Shown here piece by piece: positions 32,201-41,506 of a stretch of DNA of 64,000 bases; position 1 is the stretch's first letter; each line of letters opens with the position of its first letter. The stretch is from Pollutiaquabacter aromativorans. Its GTDB lineage: Bacteria > Bacteroidota > Bacteroidia > AKYH767-A > 2013-40CM-41-45. The stretch lies in assembly GCA_049177215.1 (NCBI GenBank), contig CP185379.1, forward strand, positions 1,984,001-2,048,000, written 5' to 3'. Made by a program: the position numbers and the translations under genes. Under the pieces are notes generated by a model. That model was not told the DNA's origin and ran no database searches. It saw nothing but the letters and a program-made list of their open reading frames with translations.

Positions 32201-33892
32201 ATGAAAACGCTCATGATCGGCGTATTCATCCTGTTCCATACTACAGGATTGATTGCGCAAACAACAGTACCGATTCCCGATACACTGTCCGGCAGTACCA
32301 TCAGCTTGATGATAGCCGACAGTTCCTACCAATTCTTCCCTGGTCAACCGACCGCAACGATCGGTTATAACGGGGCCTTCCTGGGCCCTACCATTCTCCT
32401 CAATAAAGGACAACATGTCAACATGGAGGTTATGAACATGCTCATGGATACCACGACGACCCATTGGCACGGACTCCACGTTTCACCTGCGAATGACGGC
32501 AGCCCGCACACTCCCATTTTCGCCGGAACTACCTGGCAACCGGATTTCACAGTGCTGGACAAGGCAGGTACCTATTGGTACCATCCACACCTGCACGGAA
32601 AGACGATGGAGCAGGTGCTCCTCGGCGCGGCTGGCATGATCATCGTCCGCGATTCGGAAGAAGCCACGTTGAACCTGCCGCGTCGTTATGGCATCGATGA
32701 CTTCCCGCTGGCATTGCAATGGAAGACATTCGACACGTTGACCAACCAACTTGTCATGAACGATGAACTCGACAACGCCGTGATGGTAAACGGAGCGATC
32801 AACGGACAGCTCGATGTACCGGCGCAGATGGTCAGACTCCGTATTCTGAATGGCAGTAGCCACCGTTTCTTCTATCTGGCCATGAACGACAACCGTAATT
32901 TCAACGTCATCGCCGGAGACGAAAGTCTTTTGAATGCTCCCGTGAGCATGAACAGGCTAATGGTCAGTCCGGGCGAACGTTACGAGATCGTCGTTGATTT
33001 CAGCGGCCAGGCTGGCAGTACATTTTTTCTCCGTCAACTCGGAACGAGTTTGCCTGCAGGCTATCCCGGCGGACCACCGGATGGCATGGGTATGATGCCC
33101 ATGGGACCGCTTGACAATACGGATTTCGATATCATGCGATTCAACGTTCAACCAACGACCGCCGATCCTATTACAAGTCTGCCAGCCGCCCTCACCACGA
33201 ATACGGTGACACCCACCACCGGTGCAGGAAGTCGCTCCTTTCTCATGCAAGGCGTTCCCATGATGAGCATGACCAATTTCACCATCAACGGCGCGCAATT
33301 CGATGAAGGTGTCATCAACTTCCAGGTCGAACAGGACAGTGTATTGATCTGGAACCTTACCAATCAAAGCATGATGCCCCATCCGTGGCACATACACGGG
33401 AACTACTTTTATATCAACTCGATCGACGGGTCAGCTCCGCCCGCTCACATGCAGGGCAGGAAAGACGTGGTGACGGTCGCTCCAATGGGTGGAACGGCTC
33501 AGATCATCATGAAGTTCGAAGATTTCAGTGATGCCATGATGCCGTATATGTATCATTGTCACATCCTGAGTCACGAGGACAATGGCATGATGGGACAGTT
33601 CCTGGTCACCGCCCGCACAACGGATATTTCGATGACCGGATCGGCAACGGGCGTAAGCTCTTTCCCTAACCCGTCGAATGACAGTTGGACCATCACGGGT
33701 TCTTCAAAAGACGCGGCCGTCCGCCTCAGCCTGCTGACCATTACCGGAGTTACTGTCCAGCAGACCTTGACATCCCCGGTCAACGGAAGGTTCATGCAAC
33801 GCATGGATGCTTCGGCACTACCGGCTGGTGTTTACCTGTTAAAAATTGAAGAAAACAATACGATTACCACCATCAAACTACTCAAGCGATGA
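32201..33892 (+). CDS. T9SS-secreted multicopper oxidase
   Basis: 563 residues: signal peptide (LMIGVFILFHTTGLIAQ), three cupredoxin domains, and a C-terminal type A sorting domain (SSFPNPSNDSWTI ... LPAGVYLLKIEENNTITTIK). All copper-site motifs are present: THWHGLHVSP, TYWYHPHLHG, HPWHIHGNYFYI and YHCHILSHEDNGMMGQ (type 1, 2 and 3 ligands, HCH with axial Met). A Met-rich stretch (DGMGMMPMGP) recalls CueO-type cuprous oxidases. Surface-attached copper oxidation and detoxification is likely; laccase activity on phenols is possible. It overlaps the next, metal-binding lipoprotein gene by 4 bp. Confidence 0.92.
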   Translation: MKTLMIGVFILFHTTGLIAQTTVPIPDTLSGSTISLMIADSSYQFFPGQPTATIGYNGAFLGPTILLNKGQHVNMEVMNMLMDTTTTHWHGLHVSPANDGSPHTPIFAGTTWQPDFTVLDKAGTYWYHPHLHGKTMEQVLLGAAGMIIVRDSEEATLNLPRRYGIDDFPLALQWKTFDTLTNQLVMNDELDNAVMVNGAINGQLDVPAQMVRLRILNGSSHRFFYLAMNDNRNFNVIAGDESLLNAPVSMNRLMVSPGERYEIVVDFSGQAGSTFFLRQLGTSLPAGYPGGPPDGMGMMPMGPLDNTDFDIMRFNVQPTTADPITSLPAALTTNTVTPTTGAGSRSFLMQGVPMMSMTNFTINGAQFDEGVINFQVEQDSVLIWNLTNQSMMPHPWHIHGNYFYINSIDGSAPPAHMQGRKDVVTVAPMGGTAQIIMKFEDFSDAMMPYMYHCHILSHEDNGMMGQFLVTARTTDISMTGSATGVSSFPNPSNDSWTITGSSKDAAVRLSLLTITGVTVQQTLTSPVNGRFMQRMDASALPAGVYLLKIEENNTITTIKLLKR

Positions 33893-34122
33893 AACAATTG
33901 TCAAAAAGCCTCTACGCATTTCTGTTACTACCGGTTTTGATGGCCTGCAACCTGCCGTCCAGTCAGAAATCCAGTCACGAACAGCTGGTTGTCGCGACGG
34001 ATTCAACCAAGGCACAATGGCACTGCCCGATGAATTGCCAGGGTGATACCTCCTACACCGCTGCAGGCTCCTGCCCGGTTTGCGGAATGGATCTGGTAGA
34101 AGTCGAACCAAAATCGAAATAA
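33889..34122 (+). CDS. Small lipoprotein with heavy-metal-binding domain
   Basis: 77 residues: lipobox at LLPVLMAC (Cys near 21), a linker, and a C-terminal HMBD-type domain WHCPMNCQGDTSYTAAGSCP then VCGMDLVE, the classical CPM...CPVCGM zinc/copper ribbon. It overlaps the multicopper oxidase stop by 4 bp (ATGA), so the two are co-translated. It probably hands over or captures copper in the periplasm for the oxidase or the MbnP/MbnH pair that follows. Confidence 0.85.
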   Translation: MKQLSKSLYAFLLLPVLMACNLPSSQKSSHEQLVVATDSTKAQWHCPMNCQGDTSYTAAGSCPVCGMDLVEVEPKSK

Positions 34123-34129
34123 GAAAAGT

Positions 34130-34170
34130 ACGGATGATCGGCTCCGATCTGAAAGGAGCCGATCATCCGT
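34130..34170 (+). terminator. Strong hairpin after the metal-binding lipoprotein gene
   Basis: A perfect 16-bp inverted repeat (ACGGATGATCGGCTCC / GGAGCCGATCATCCGT) with a 9-nt loop, 8 bp after the stop. No long T run follows (TTTAC), so it may also be a stability element. The roughly 190 bp from here to the next gene contain no ORF I support. Confidence 0.6.
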
Positions 34171-34360
34171 TTACTTCTCGGGACGGCCCGATTGGCCTTT
34201 CTCTGAGCTCACCCGGAAGCCGGCAGCCGCCCGGTTCCTGGTAAACCGTCCGTTGATATCAAGTCCGAATGGACAAACCAACCTCAAAAAGAGAATAAGG
34301 CTCTGACAACAACACACAACCACTTGTCTTCCCACTCTTAATCCCCTACCTTTACCTGTC

Positions 34361-35122
34361 ATGAATATCCGGCTACTCCTTCTACCTGCCGTGTTCGTCT
34401 TGTTCCTGTCATCGTGCAAAAAAGACAAGGACGACACATCCGATCCGACCCCCACCACTACCAACAAGATCACCGTACAGGTCAGCAATGTGGTGGACGG
34501 TTCGCCTGTGGTTTTTGGTCAATTGATCTATACCAACGCTTTCGGGAGTTCGTATTCCATTGACTTGCTGAAATACTACCTGACCAATTTCCGTCTTGTA
34601 GCAACCGATTCTTCCGTACACAATTTTCGGAATTATGATCTGATCAACGCGGCGGACACGACTACCTGCAATTTCGCCTATTCGGATATTCCGGAACGGA
34701 CGTATTGCAAAGTCCGCTTCTACCTGGGGGTCGATGCCGACAGCAACCATACCGGCGCGCAAAGCGGCGACCTCGATCCCGTTAACGGCATGATCTGGAC
34801 CTGGAGCACCGGATACATTTTCTTCAAGCACGAAGGCCAGTTCCTGGACACTGTGGGGGCCACCCAAGACCTGCTCTATCATTTCGGTACCGATGCGGTA
34901 CTGACTGAAATTGAAATTCCGATTACACCGTTCACGCTTGGTGAAACAGACCAGAAGACCATTCATCTTGAATTCGACCTGAACGGCCTGTATGGGTCCA
35001 ACACAATCGTCGACTTCAACGGCAACAACATCCGGCAATCCTTAAGCGTGGACGACCGACCGTGGATGAGCGACCTGATGAACAACTTCCCCGGAGCTTT
35101 TCGCATCACCTCCATCGACTGA
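34361..35122 (+). CDS. MbnP-like copper-binding lipoprotein (second copy)
   Basis: 253 residues, lipoprotein (LLPAVFVLFLSSC then KKDKDD). It holds the MbnP domain: ITVQVSNVVDGSPVVFGQLI, YYLTNFRLVATDSS, and the motif GMIWTWSTGYIFFKHEGQF, with two tryptophans (W-x-W) where the other copy at 4728-5465 has one. The partner MbnH-like gene begins 8 bp after its stop. The two copies differ much in sequence, so they are not a recent duplication. Copper binding after tryptophan modification is inferred from family knowledge. Confidence 0.82.
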   Translation: MNIRLLLLPAVFVLFLSSCKKDKDDTSDPTPTTTNKITVQVSNVVDGSPVVFGQLIYTNAFGSSYSIDLLKYYLTNFRLVATDSSVHNFRNYDLINAADTTTCNFAYSDIPERTYCKVRFYLGVDADSNHTGAQSGDLDPVNGMIWTWSTGYIFFKHEGQFLDTVGATQDLLYHFGTDAVLTEIEIPITPFTLGETDQKTIHLEFDLNGLYGSNTIVDFNGNNIRQSLSVDDRPWMSDLMNNFPGAFRITSID

Positions 35123-35130
35123 TCCGGAAC

Positions 35131-36177
35131 ATGAAACGCGTACTGCTCTACCCGGTCTCCCTTCTCTTAGTCCTGTTTTCCTGTAAAAAGGATGAAGGTA
35201 ATTTCGTCGCTGCCGGCGGTCCTACTCCCTATAGCCTGGTGATTCCGCAGGGATTGCCACAACTGTCGATTCCGGTCGATAATCCGCTCACCGTAGAAGG
35301 CGTCTCCTTGGGTAAGCGCCTGTTCTATGACCCGATCCTTTCCGGTGACAACACGATCTCCTGCGCTTCCTGCCACCGACAGCAGTACGCTTTTACCGAC
35401 AGCACCCTGCAATTCAGCATTGGCATCGACCTGCTGCCGGGAACGCGGAATGCCATGCCGCTCTTCAACCTCGGTTATGCCCGGAACTTTTTCTGGGATG
35501 GCGGGGCAACGAATCTGGAATCACAGGTGATCGGACCGATCATGAATCCGGTCGAGATGCACGAAGACCTGGCCAATTGCATCGCCGAATTGCAGGCGCA
35601 TCCGGAATATCCGTTGCTGTTTTACAAGGCTTTCAAAACAGATTCCATCACGACCGCCTTGCTGATGAAAGCGGTCGCGCAGTTCGAACGGACCATCCTG
35701 TCGGCCGGATCGAAGTATGACGCGGTGCAACGGGGCCAGGCATCCTTTACGGCAGCCGAGCAACGCGGACTGGATATCTTTACCGACTTCCAGAAAGGCG
35801 ATTGCACCCATTGCCACACACTGGGAAGCACCTTTACCGACTTCGAATACCGCAATACCGGGCTTGATTCGATTGCGGTGGATTCCGGTCGGGCCCGCAT
35901 CACCCTCCTGCCTGCCGATCTGGGAAGGTTCAAGACACCATCGTTACGGAACATCGAATTGACGGCTCCTTACATGCACGACGGCCGGTTCCAGACCTTG
36001 CAAGAGGTCATGGACCATTACAATACCGGATTTCATTACGCCGCCAACCTCGATCCTAACCTGCGCAGCGCGACAAAGGGTCGCATGAGCCAACAGGACA
36101 TGGATGATGTGATCGCCTTCCTGAAGTCGCTCACCGATCACTCCCTGCTGACGAATCCCGCGTTCCAGCCGGATTGA
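35131..36177 (+). CDS. MbnH-like di-haem cytochrome c peroxidase / MauG family lipoprotein (second copy)
   Basis: 348 residues, lipobox ending at Cys18 (LLVLFSC). Haem sites are CASCH (78-82) and CTHCH (225-229); the C-terminal block LRNIELTAPYMHDGRF is conserved as in the first copy. ATG 35131 is chosen over an upstream in-frame ATG (35062) because of the signal peptide and the spacing from the MbnP gene. It is likely exported to modify its MbnP partner. In contrast to the first pair, no TGAn-N4-nTCA promoter is visible here. Confidence 0.88.
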   Translation: MKRVLLYPVSLLLVLFSCKKDEGNFVAAGGPTPYSLVIPQGLPQLSIPVDNPLTVEGVSLGKRLFYDPILSGDNTISCASCHRQQYAFTDSTLQFSIGIDLLPGTRNAMPLFNLGYARNFFWDGGATNLESQVIGPIMNPVEMHEDLANCIAELQAHPEYPLLFYKAFKTDSITTALLMKAVAQFERTILSAGSKYDAVQRGQASFTAAEQRGLDIFTDFQKGDCTHCHTLGSTFTDFEYRNTGLDSIAVDSGRARITLLPADLGRFKTPSLRNIELTAPYMHDGRFQTLQEVMDHYNTGFHYAANLDPNLRSATKGRMSQQDMDDVIAFLKSLTDHSLLTNPAFQPD

Positions 36178-36190
36178 TACGGGAATAAAC

Positions 36191-38383
36191 TTACTTGATG
36201 ATGAACGGGAATCGGTGTTCCCCGCTAGCTGATTTCACCGACAACAGGTAAGCTCCTTCCACAACCTCCGGCAAGGTCACGCGTAAGCCATTTCCGGTTT
36301 CACTCCAGTTGCACGAACCAAGTTGTCTGCCGGTATAATCCAGTAGTGTGATCGACTGCGCAGCCCAAACTCCACTGACGCTCACCATACCAGTCGTCGG
36401 GTTGGGATAGACGAAAGCGGATTTGGATAATGCATCAGCAACGCCCGTAGTAACTCCAGGATTATCCAACGGATTTACCAGATTGCCGGCCGGATAAAAA
36501 ACGAGGATCGCAGCCTCCCCTGCAGGTGTTGACTGCCCCCAGGAAGGAACCTGTGTAACCGGTATATCATTTCCGAGTGGGACTCCAGACCCATCGGCCT
36601 GTTGTCGTCCGACACCTACGACCCCTCCTTCCGTTTTGAAGATTCCGAAAAGCTCGGTGTTGCCTCCGCCTTGCTGTGTCAGCGTGTCCCACTGGCCGAC
36701 GATGAGTGAACTGTACAGGGGAGCTGACAGGTCATTTTTGTATACACGAATAAAGCTGTTCCAGCAACTCAACCCGCCGTTGCCCGGCTTGACCATTTTC
36801 TGGTAGGCATTGGCCGTCGTGATCGTACGGCGTCCAAGCCCGGTTACACAAACCCAACCCGCGGCAGTCACTTTAAGATTATTCTTCGCAAGGCGTGTTG
36901 TGTTCACATCCGGCCATCCGGAATTCGGATTGGGCCATCCGTCGAGATTGGGGTCGGCCAACGGGGCGCCCAATGCACCGGTACCTTCCGCATATTCGGC
37001 CACATAGGTCGAATGCAGCAAGACTCCGTCGCTCAGCCGCAACTTACCAAGCCAACTGATGTGAATGTTTCCGTTGGTGCCGGTGAAATTATTCTGGAAA
37101 CCCTGCGCTGAAGGATTAGCCGCAATCACATTGCCTTCCCACAGGTTCTCGGTGTTATTGCCATGACAACGCGCGTCCACGACCAGCGTGTTCACTCCCG
37201 ATGCGGTAGAGTAGTCGATCGCCAGGCCGTCGATGTATTGATCCGGAATAGACACCATTGTATCACCCGCCGGTGTGATCTCGTGATAAAGTCGGCTCCA
37301 CCAGCGCAAGGCTCCGGATGGGTCCATGGCGATAACCGCCGGTTCGAAATCAGGACTGCCGGTCGGACCAACCGATTTCATGTTCATGCCGATGTACAAG
37401 TCACCGGATCGACGATCTACAACAATGCTGGAGCCTCCATATACCGGGCAGCAGGATTCCAGGCTGTATCCCGTATAGCCGGGCGAATTCGTTACCGGGT
37501 TGTTTGGATCGCATGGGCCATCGTACAACACATCGAGTGGCCAACGACCCTTCTTCCATCCACCGTTACCATCCGGTTCCGTAAGGTCGTAGTCGTTCTG
37601 CGTCCAGGAGCGCAGGTCGCAACGTCCCCATGCTTTGAGTACGATGCCACTGTAGGCCAGCGAGTCTCGTCCTCCCGGATAGGCGGATGCAGGAAAACCT
37701 TTCCACTCGCCACCGGCGACTTTCCAATGCGTTCTCCAATTCTCCACTACCTTCCGCTCTCCACTCGCATCCAGACAATAGATCGCCGCCCAATCGTATG
37801 CATGCGATTGCCCGAGGATGTAGTAGATTTCACCGTTGCCATTTACATCCCAGGGATGATAGTCCTTCGGATAACCTTCCGCCCACACCCTGCGAACCCA
37901 GCTGAGCGTGGTGGGCACTCCATTGACAAAGTTGTTATCCAACTTGGCAATGAAATATCCGCCGTCATTGGGTTCCGTATCCAGTGTGTTTCCGCTGATG
38001 TACAAGTTGCCGGTAGGCTCCCCGGGCGCATTGGAGGTCTTGATAAAACGAATGTCTTCCACCGCACCTTGGGGAAAATGAAGTATATGCAGAATCTGCG
38101 AAAGGTCAGACGAGAGGTGGAGCAGGTATCCATACTTCGATGTACCCAGACCATTGTTGATTCCGGTAGCCGGTAGTACGGCGGTGGGAACTCCCACCGG
38201 TAACCAGTTCAGGTCTGTTGCATAGCCGCATACGAGAAACGTCTGATCGGATAGCTGAACGACATCGTAGAATGTTTCATTTCCGGAATTTCCCGCGTAG
38301 GTAACAATCGCTTGCTGAGCGGAAGCCGAACGCGTCAGTAAGAGGGATACCAGACAAAAGAAGCAGGTGCGAAGCATAAGCAT
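36191..38383 (-). CDS. T9SS-sorted secreted protein, beta-propeller-like
   Basis: 730 residues: signal peptide (MLRTCFFCLVSLLLTRSASA), a large region with propeller-like repeats (FYDVVQLSDQTFLVCGYATD, GYLLHLSSDLSQILHILHFP, GGYFIAKLDNNFVNG, LYIGMNMKSVGPTGSP), and a type A sorting domain at the end (KSAFVYPNPTTGMVSVSGVW ... AYLLSVKSASGEHRFPFIIK). No catalytic motif is visible. It is transcribed toward the MbnH gene. The start could be 38383 or 38377. Confidence 0.8.
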   Translation of the reverse strand: MLMLRTCFFCLVSLLLTRSASAQQAIVTYAGNSGNETFYDVVQLSDQTFLVCGYATDLNWLPVGVPTAVLPATGINNGLGTSKYGYLLHLSSDLSQILHILHFPQGAVEDIRFIKTSNAPGEPTGNLYISGNTLDTEPNDGGYFIAKLDNNFVNGVPTTLSWVRRVWAEGYPKDYHPWDVNGNGEIYYILGQSHAYDWAAIYCLDASGERKVVENWRTHWKVAGGEWKGFPASAYPGGRDSLAYSGIVLKAWGRCDLRSWTQNDYDLTEPDGNGGWKKGRWPLDVLYDGPCDPNNPVTNSPGYTGYSLESCCPVYGGSSIVVDRRSGDLYIGMNMKSVGPTGSPDFEPAVIAMDPSGALRWWSRLYHEITPAGDTMVSIPDQYIDGLAIDYSTASGVNTLVVDARCHGNNTENLWEGNVIAANPSAQGFQNNFTGTNGNIHISWLGKLRLSDGVLLHSTYVAEYAEGTGALGAPLADPNLDGWPNPNSGWPDVNTTRLAKNNLKVTAAGWVCVTGLGRRTITTANAYQKMVKPGNGGLSCWNSFIRVYKNDLSAPLYSSLIVGQWDTLTQQGGGNTELFGIFKTEGGVVGVGRQQADGSGVPLGNDIPVTQVPSWGQSTPAGEAAILVFYPAGNLVNPLDNPGVTTGVADALSKSAFVYPNPTTGMVSVSGVWAAQSITLLDYTGRQLGSCNWSETGNGLRVTLPEVVEGAYLLSVKSASGEHRFPFIIK

Positions 38384-38903
38384 GTGCTGGCAGGATTTAC
38401 GATGGCGAAATGAGCTCACAATTTATTCTAAGAAGATCAAAATTCCATCTGGTAACAGCGATTCGTCCGCTGCTGCTTTCACTCTGATATATAAAGCGGG
38501 CCCAATCAAACAAATCACCCTTCCTGCTGGAGCGTTAAGTGTATGTGGTTTAACCAGCAAGAAACGACGCTTTCGGAAGTACATGCCAACTTCGTTTCAC
38601 CTTAACCAAGATAGAAAAACATCCATTTATTTAGAACTGGAGAGTAGTCCGACATAATCGCACCGGTGCTGACATCATTACGCAGCGTCATCTTCAAGTT
38701 CCAGTTAAACTAGAAACTGCTCCTGTGCCGCATACTCTTCTATTCTTAGCCGGGAAAAAGCAGAGTTGGCCAACGAATAACCGGACAAATCAAAGAACCC
38801 TTTGCACTCTGATTCCAGACCGGAGAAAACATTGAAACGGTCATATGCAGGGTTTCCGGCATGACAATATTCCCGTAAATTAGGCCGAATCAATCCATCT
38901 TTC
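38384..38903. other. 520-bp intergenic region without a supported gene
   Basis: This gap separates two divergent secreted-protein genes. It is more AT-rich than its surroundings and contains short ORFs (for example 66 codons at 38705-38905, minus) with no recognisable features. It probably holds the two promoters; a weak -7-like TAAATTAG lies at 38876-38883 before the lysyl oxidase gene. No TGAn-N4-nTCA box was found. Confidence 0.4.
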
Positions 38904-41249
38904 ATGAACGTACGTTACCTCTGCCTGCTCCTGCTGGGCTTCCTACTCCTGACTTCCGGATCAAACGCCACCTGCCCGGGTGGCAACAGTGAAGTGATCG
39001 TCCAGATCATTCCGGATAGTTATCCCAACGAAATCAGTTGGGAGATCTATGACATCTCCGGAACCTTACTCGGTTCGGGTGGTCCGGTTGGCGACACGCT
39101 TTGTGTACCGTCGAATACCTGCACCCAGTTCATCATGCACGACAGCTATGGCGACGGCATCTATGCACCGGGCGGTTACTGGTTGTATATCGACGGAGCG
39201 CTAGCCACTTCCGGCAACGCCTTCGGCAGCCAGGCCACATTCCAGTTCAACTGTCCGCCCGGAGCCTATTGCACCGGGCCGCTGCCGATCAATACCGGCA
39301 CGTACACCACGCTGTTTGACGATTCCTGGTATTCCTTTACACCTGGTCAGACCGGCACCTACAATCTTTCCACTTGTACGGGCAACACCTGCAACACCAA
39401 GATCTGGATCTATGACAACTGCCCCGGCTTGCCCTATCCGGAAGACGCGCCGGGATCCTATGCTTTCAACGACGATTTCTGCGGCACACAGGCAAGCCTG
39501 AACGTGATGCTCGTTGCCGGAACACCCTATTACTTCCGAATCGGCGACAACAACGACGACTGCAATGGTCCGATCGATTTCTCCTTCAGTTATGTGGGTC
39601 CGGTTCAGGGTTGCACCGATCAGAGCGCGTGTAACTACAATCCGTTAGCCGTGATCGATGACGGCAGTTGTATCTACTTCCCCGATCCGGGCTGTGCAGG
39701 ACCCGATCTTCGGTTCGATTCCGTTTCGTTCGTGAGCAGTCTGTCAATGGCCGCTCACAATGCCGCGACTTGCGACGTAGCGGAAGGCTGCGTGACGGGT
39801 TACGGCCAGCGTTATGTGCTCCGCTTTACCTCCAAGATCGACAACATCGGTCCGCAGGATTATTACATCGGCACGCCGCAGACCCAGCCGAACATGTTCA
39901 ACCTGAACAACTGCCATGGTCATGCCCACTACGAAGGCTATGGCGATTATCGCCTGTTCGACCTGAACGGTAACATCGTGCCTGCCGGTCACAAGAACGG
40001 ATTCTGTGTGATGGACCTCTGCGGCATGGGACAGTATAGCTGCGGAAACATGGGTATCTCCTCGGGATGCTATGACGTTTATGGCGCAGGCACCCAATGT
40101 CAGTGGCTCGACCTGACCGATGTTCCGGATGGCGACTACCGTGTGGCGATCATCATCAATGCACGTCACCTGCCCGATGCCCTGGGTCGTTACGAGCAGA
40201 ATTTCCTGAACAACGCGTTGCAAGTCTGCATCAACATCACGCGTCCCGCACCGGGTGCCATGCCGAACTTCACGCTCCTGCCTTCCTGTGCGCCCTATGT
40301 CGACTGTGCGGGACTTCCAGGCGGTGCCAGTGAGCCGGATTGTAACGGGATCTGTAACGGACCGGGATATTTTGGCGATACGTACTCCGACCAAACCCTC
40401 AACGCCCAGGATGTCGAAACCTACCTCGACATGATCCAATCAAGTTTCCCATCGGCCACCTGCTATGACCTCAATGCCGACGGAGAACTATCGGTCATGG
40501 ATGCCGCGCTGGTGAACTGGTGCCGTAACGGAAACCCCAACCATCCGGGCGGAAGCGTACACAATCACTGCCAGTTCCCGCGCAGCATCGTCAACCCGAA
40601 TGATTCCATGGCGTTGACCATTACCGATATCGACTTCAGCGCGAATTATCTCGACGTGGCGATCCGCAACCCGCTGTATGGTCTGAAAGGTTATCAGTTC
40701 GAAATGAGTGGCATCAACATCAGCAGCGTGGTTAGTCTTGCCAACCCGGTCGAATTCCCGGTCGACGTACGCTTCCTGACGGGTTCGTCACAAGTCTTCG
40801 CCGTCTCCTTGCAGGATTCCATGCTCGATCGTTCCACCGGCTTCCAGCCGTTGGTCCGGATCTATTTCTCTTCGATCACCGATACTACGATCTGCATCAG
40901 TCGGGTAATCGATCTGGTGAATGAAATGGCGGAAGACGCGACCCCTGTTCTGGAGAATGCCTGCCGTTCCTCGATGACCACTTCGATCGCGCCGATCCTG
41001 TCACCGGCCGACATCGCCATCGTACCGAATCCTGCGAACGATCGTGCATTCATCCATTTGCCGGAAACCGGCAGCCCGCTCACCACGCTTGAGTTACTGG
41101 ACATGGCGGGTCGCAGCTTCTCCGTACCCGTTAGTCCATTGCACGATCAATGGTACAGCGCCGACCTGAGCAAGTTGTCGCAAGGAGTCTACCTCCTGCG
41201 GATCATGACCCCATCTCAACAAGGTGTAGCGCGATTGGTCCGACAATAA
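38904..41249 (+). CDS. T9SS-secreted lysyl oxidase
   Basis: 781 residues: signal peptide (RYLCLLLLGFLLLTSGSNA), beta-sandwich regions, a GCTDQSACNYNPLAVIDDGS calcium-type motif (near 238), a lysyl oxidase catalytic domain (about 255-450), dockerin-like repeats near 495-540, and a C-terminal type A sorting domain (PNPANDRAFIHLPETG). In the catalytic domain the copper motif C-H-x-H-x-H is CHGHAHYEG (337-345), and both residues that form the LTQ cofactor are present: Lys364 in GHKNGFC and Tyr393 in DVYGAGTQCQWLDLTDV. So it is predicted to oxidise primary amines (lysine side chains) to aldehydes, releasing H2O2. The substrate is unknown. Confidence 0.9.
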   Translation: MNVRYLCLLLLGFLLLTSGSNATCPGGNSEVIVQIIPDSYPNEISWEIYDISGTLLGSGGPVGDTLCVPSNTCTQFIMHDSYGDGIYAPGGYWLYIDGALATSGNAFGSQATFQFNCPPGAYCTGPLPINTGTYTTLFDDSWYSFTPGQTGTYNLSTCTGNTCNTKIWIYDNCPGLPYPEDAPGSYAFNDDFCGTQASLNVMLVAGTPYYFRIGDNNDDCNGPIDFSFSYVGPVQGCTDQSACNYNPLAVIDDGSCIYFPDPGCAGPDLRFDSVSFVSSLSMAAHNAATCDVAEGCVTGYGQRYVLRFTSKIDNIGPQDYYIGTPQTQPNMFNLNNCHGHAHYEGYGDYRLFDLNGNIVPAGHKNGFCVMDLCGMGQYSCGNMGISSGCYDVYGAGTQCQWLDLTDVPDGDYRVAIIINARHLPDALGRYEQNFLNNALQVCINITRPAPGAMPNFTLLPSCAPYVDCAGLPGGASEPDCNGICNGPGYFGDTYSDQTLNAQDVETYLDMIQSSFPSATCYDLNADGELSVMDAALVNWCRNGNPNHPGGSVHNHCQFPRSIVNPNDSMALTITDIDFSANYLDVAIRNPLYGLKGYQFEMSGINISSVVSLANPVEFPVDVRFLTGSSQVFAVSLQDSMLDRSTGFQPLVRIYFSSITDTTICISRVIDLVNEMAEDATPVLENACRSSMTTSIAPILSPADIAIVPNPANDRAFIHLPETGSPLTTLELLDMAGRSFSVPVSPLHDQWYSADLSKLSQGVYLLRIMTPSQQGVARLVRQ

Positions 41250-41270
41250 GCCAAGCCCACCTGAACTTCC

Positions 41271-41304
41271 AACGCCGGTCTGCTGCAGACCGGCGTTTTT
41301 TTTT
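41271..41304 (+). terminator. Rho-independent terminator after lysyl oxidase gene
   Basis: An 11-bp stem (AACGCCGGTCT / AGACCGGCGTT) with a 5-nt loop is followed by a run of nine T. It lies 22 bp after the stop codon. The 200 bp between it and the next ORF are AT-rich and probably hold that gene's promoter. Confidence 0.85.
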
Positions 41305-41506
41305 CGTCAAACCATGGTGATCGTTCACCAAGTTACAGCAACAGCTAATACTTAAGCATGATTTAAAAAGTTGAAATTCAGTCGAAAAATCGGGTGTAGT
41401 AATTTTTAAAAATTAACACAATGATATTCGTCCTAATTATTAGCAAACAACCTGATAGCCAGTTAATTTAACTAACTTTCCCGAACTTTTTTGACGGACA
41501 TTTATC

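Noticed and set aside
36810..38176. Long plus-strand ORFs opposite the T9SS propeller gene
   Set aside because: They are rich in Arg, Ser and His as expected of the antisense of a real gene, while the minus-strand product has a signal peptide and sorting domain.
38705..38905. 66-codon minus-strand ORF in the intergenic gap
   Set aside because: No recognisable motif, no ribosome site, and it overlaps the next gene's start; probably chance.
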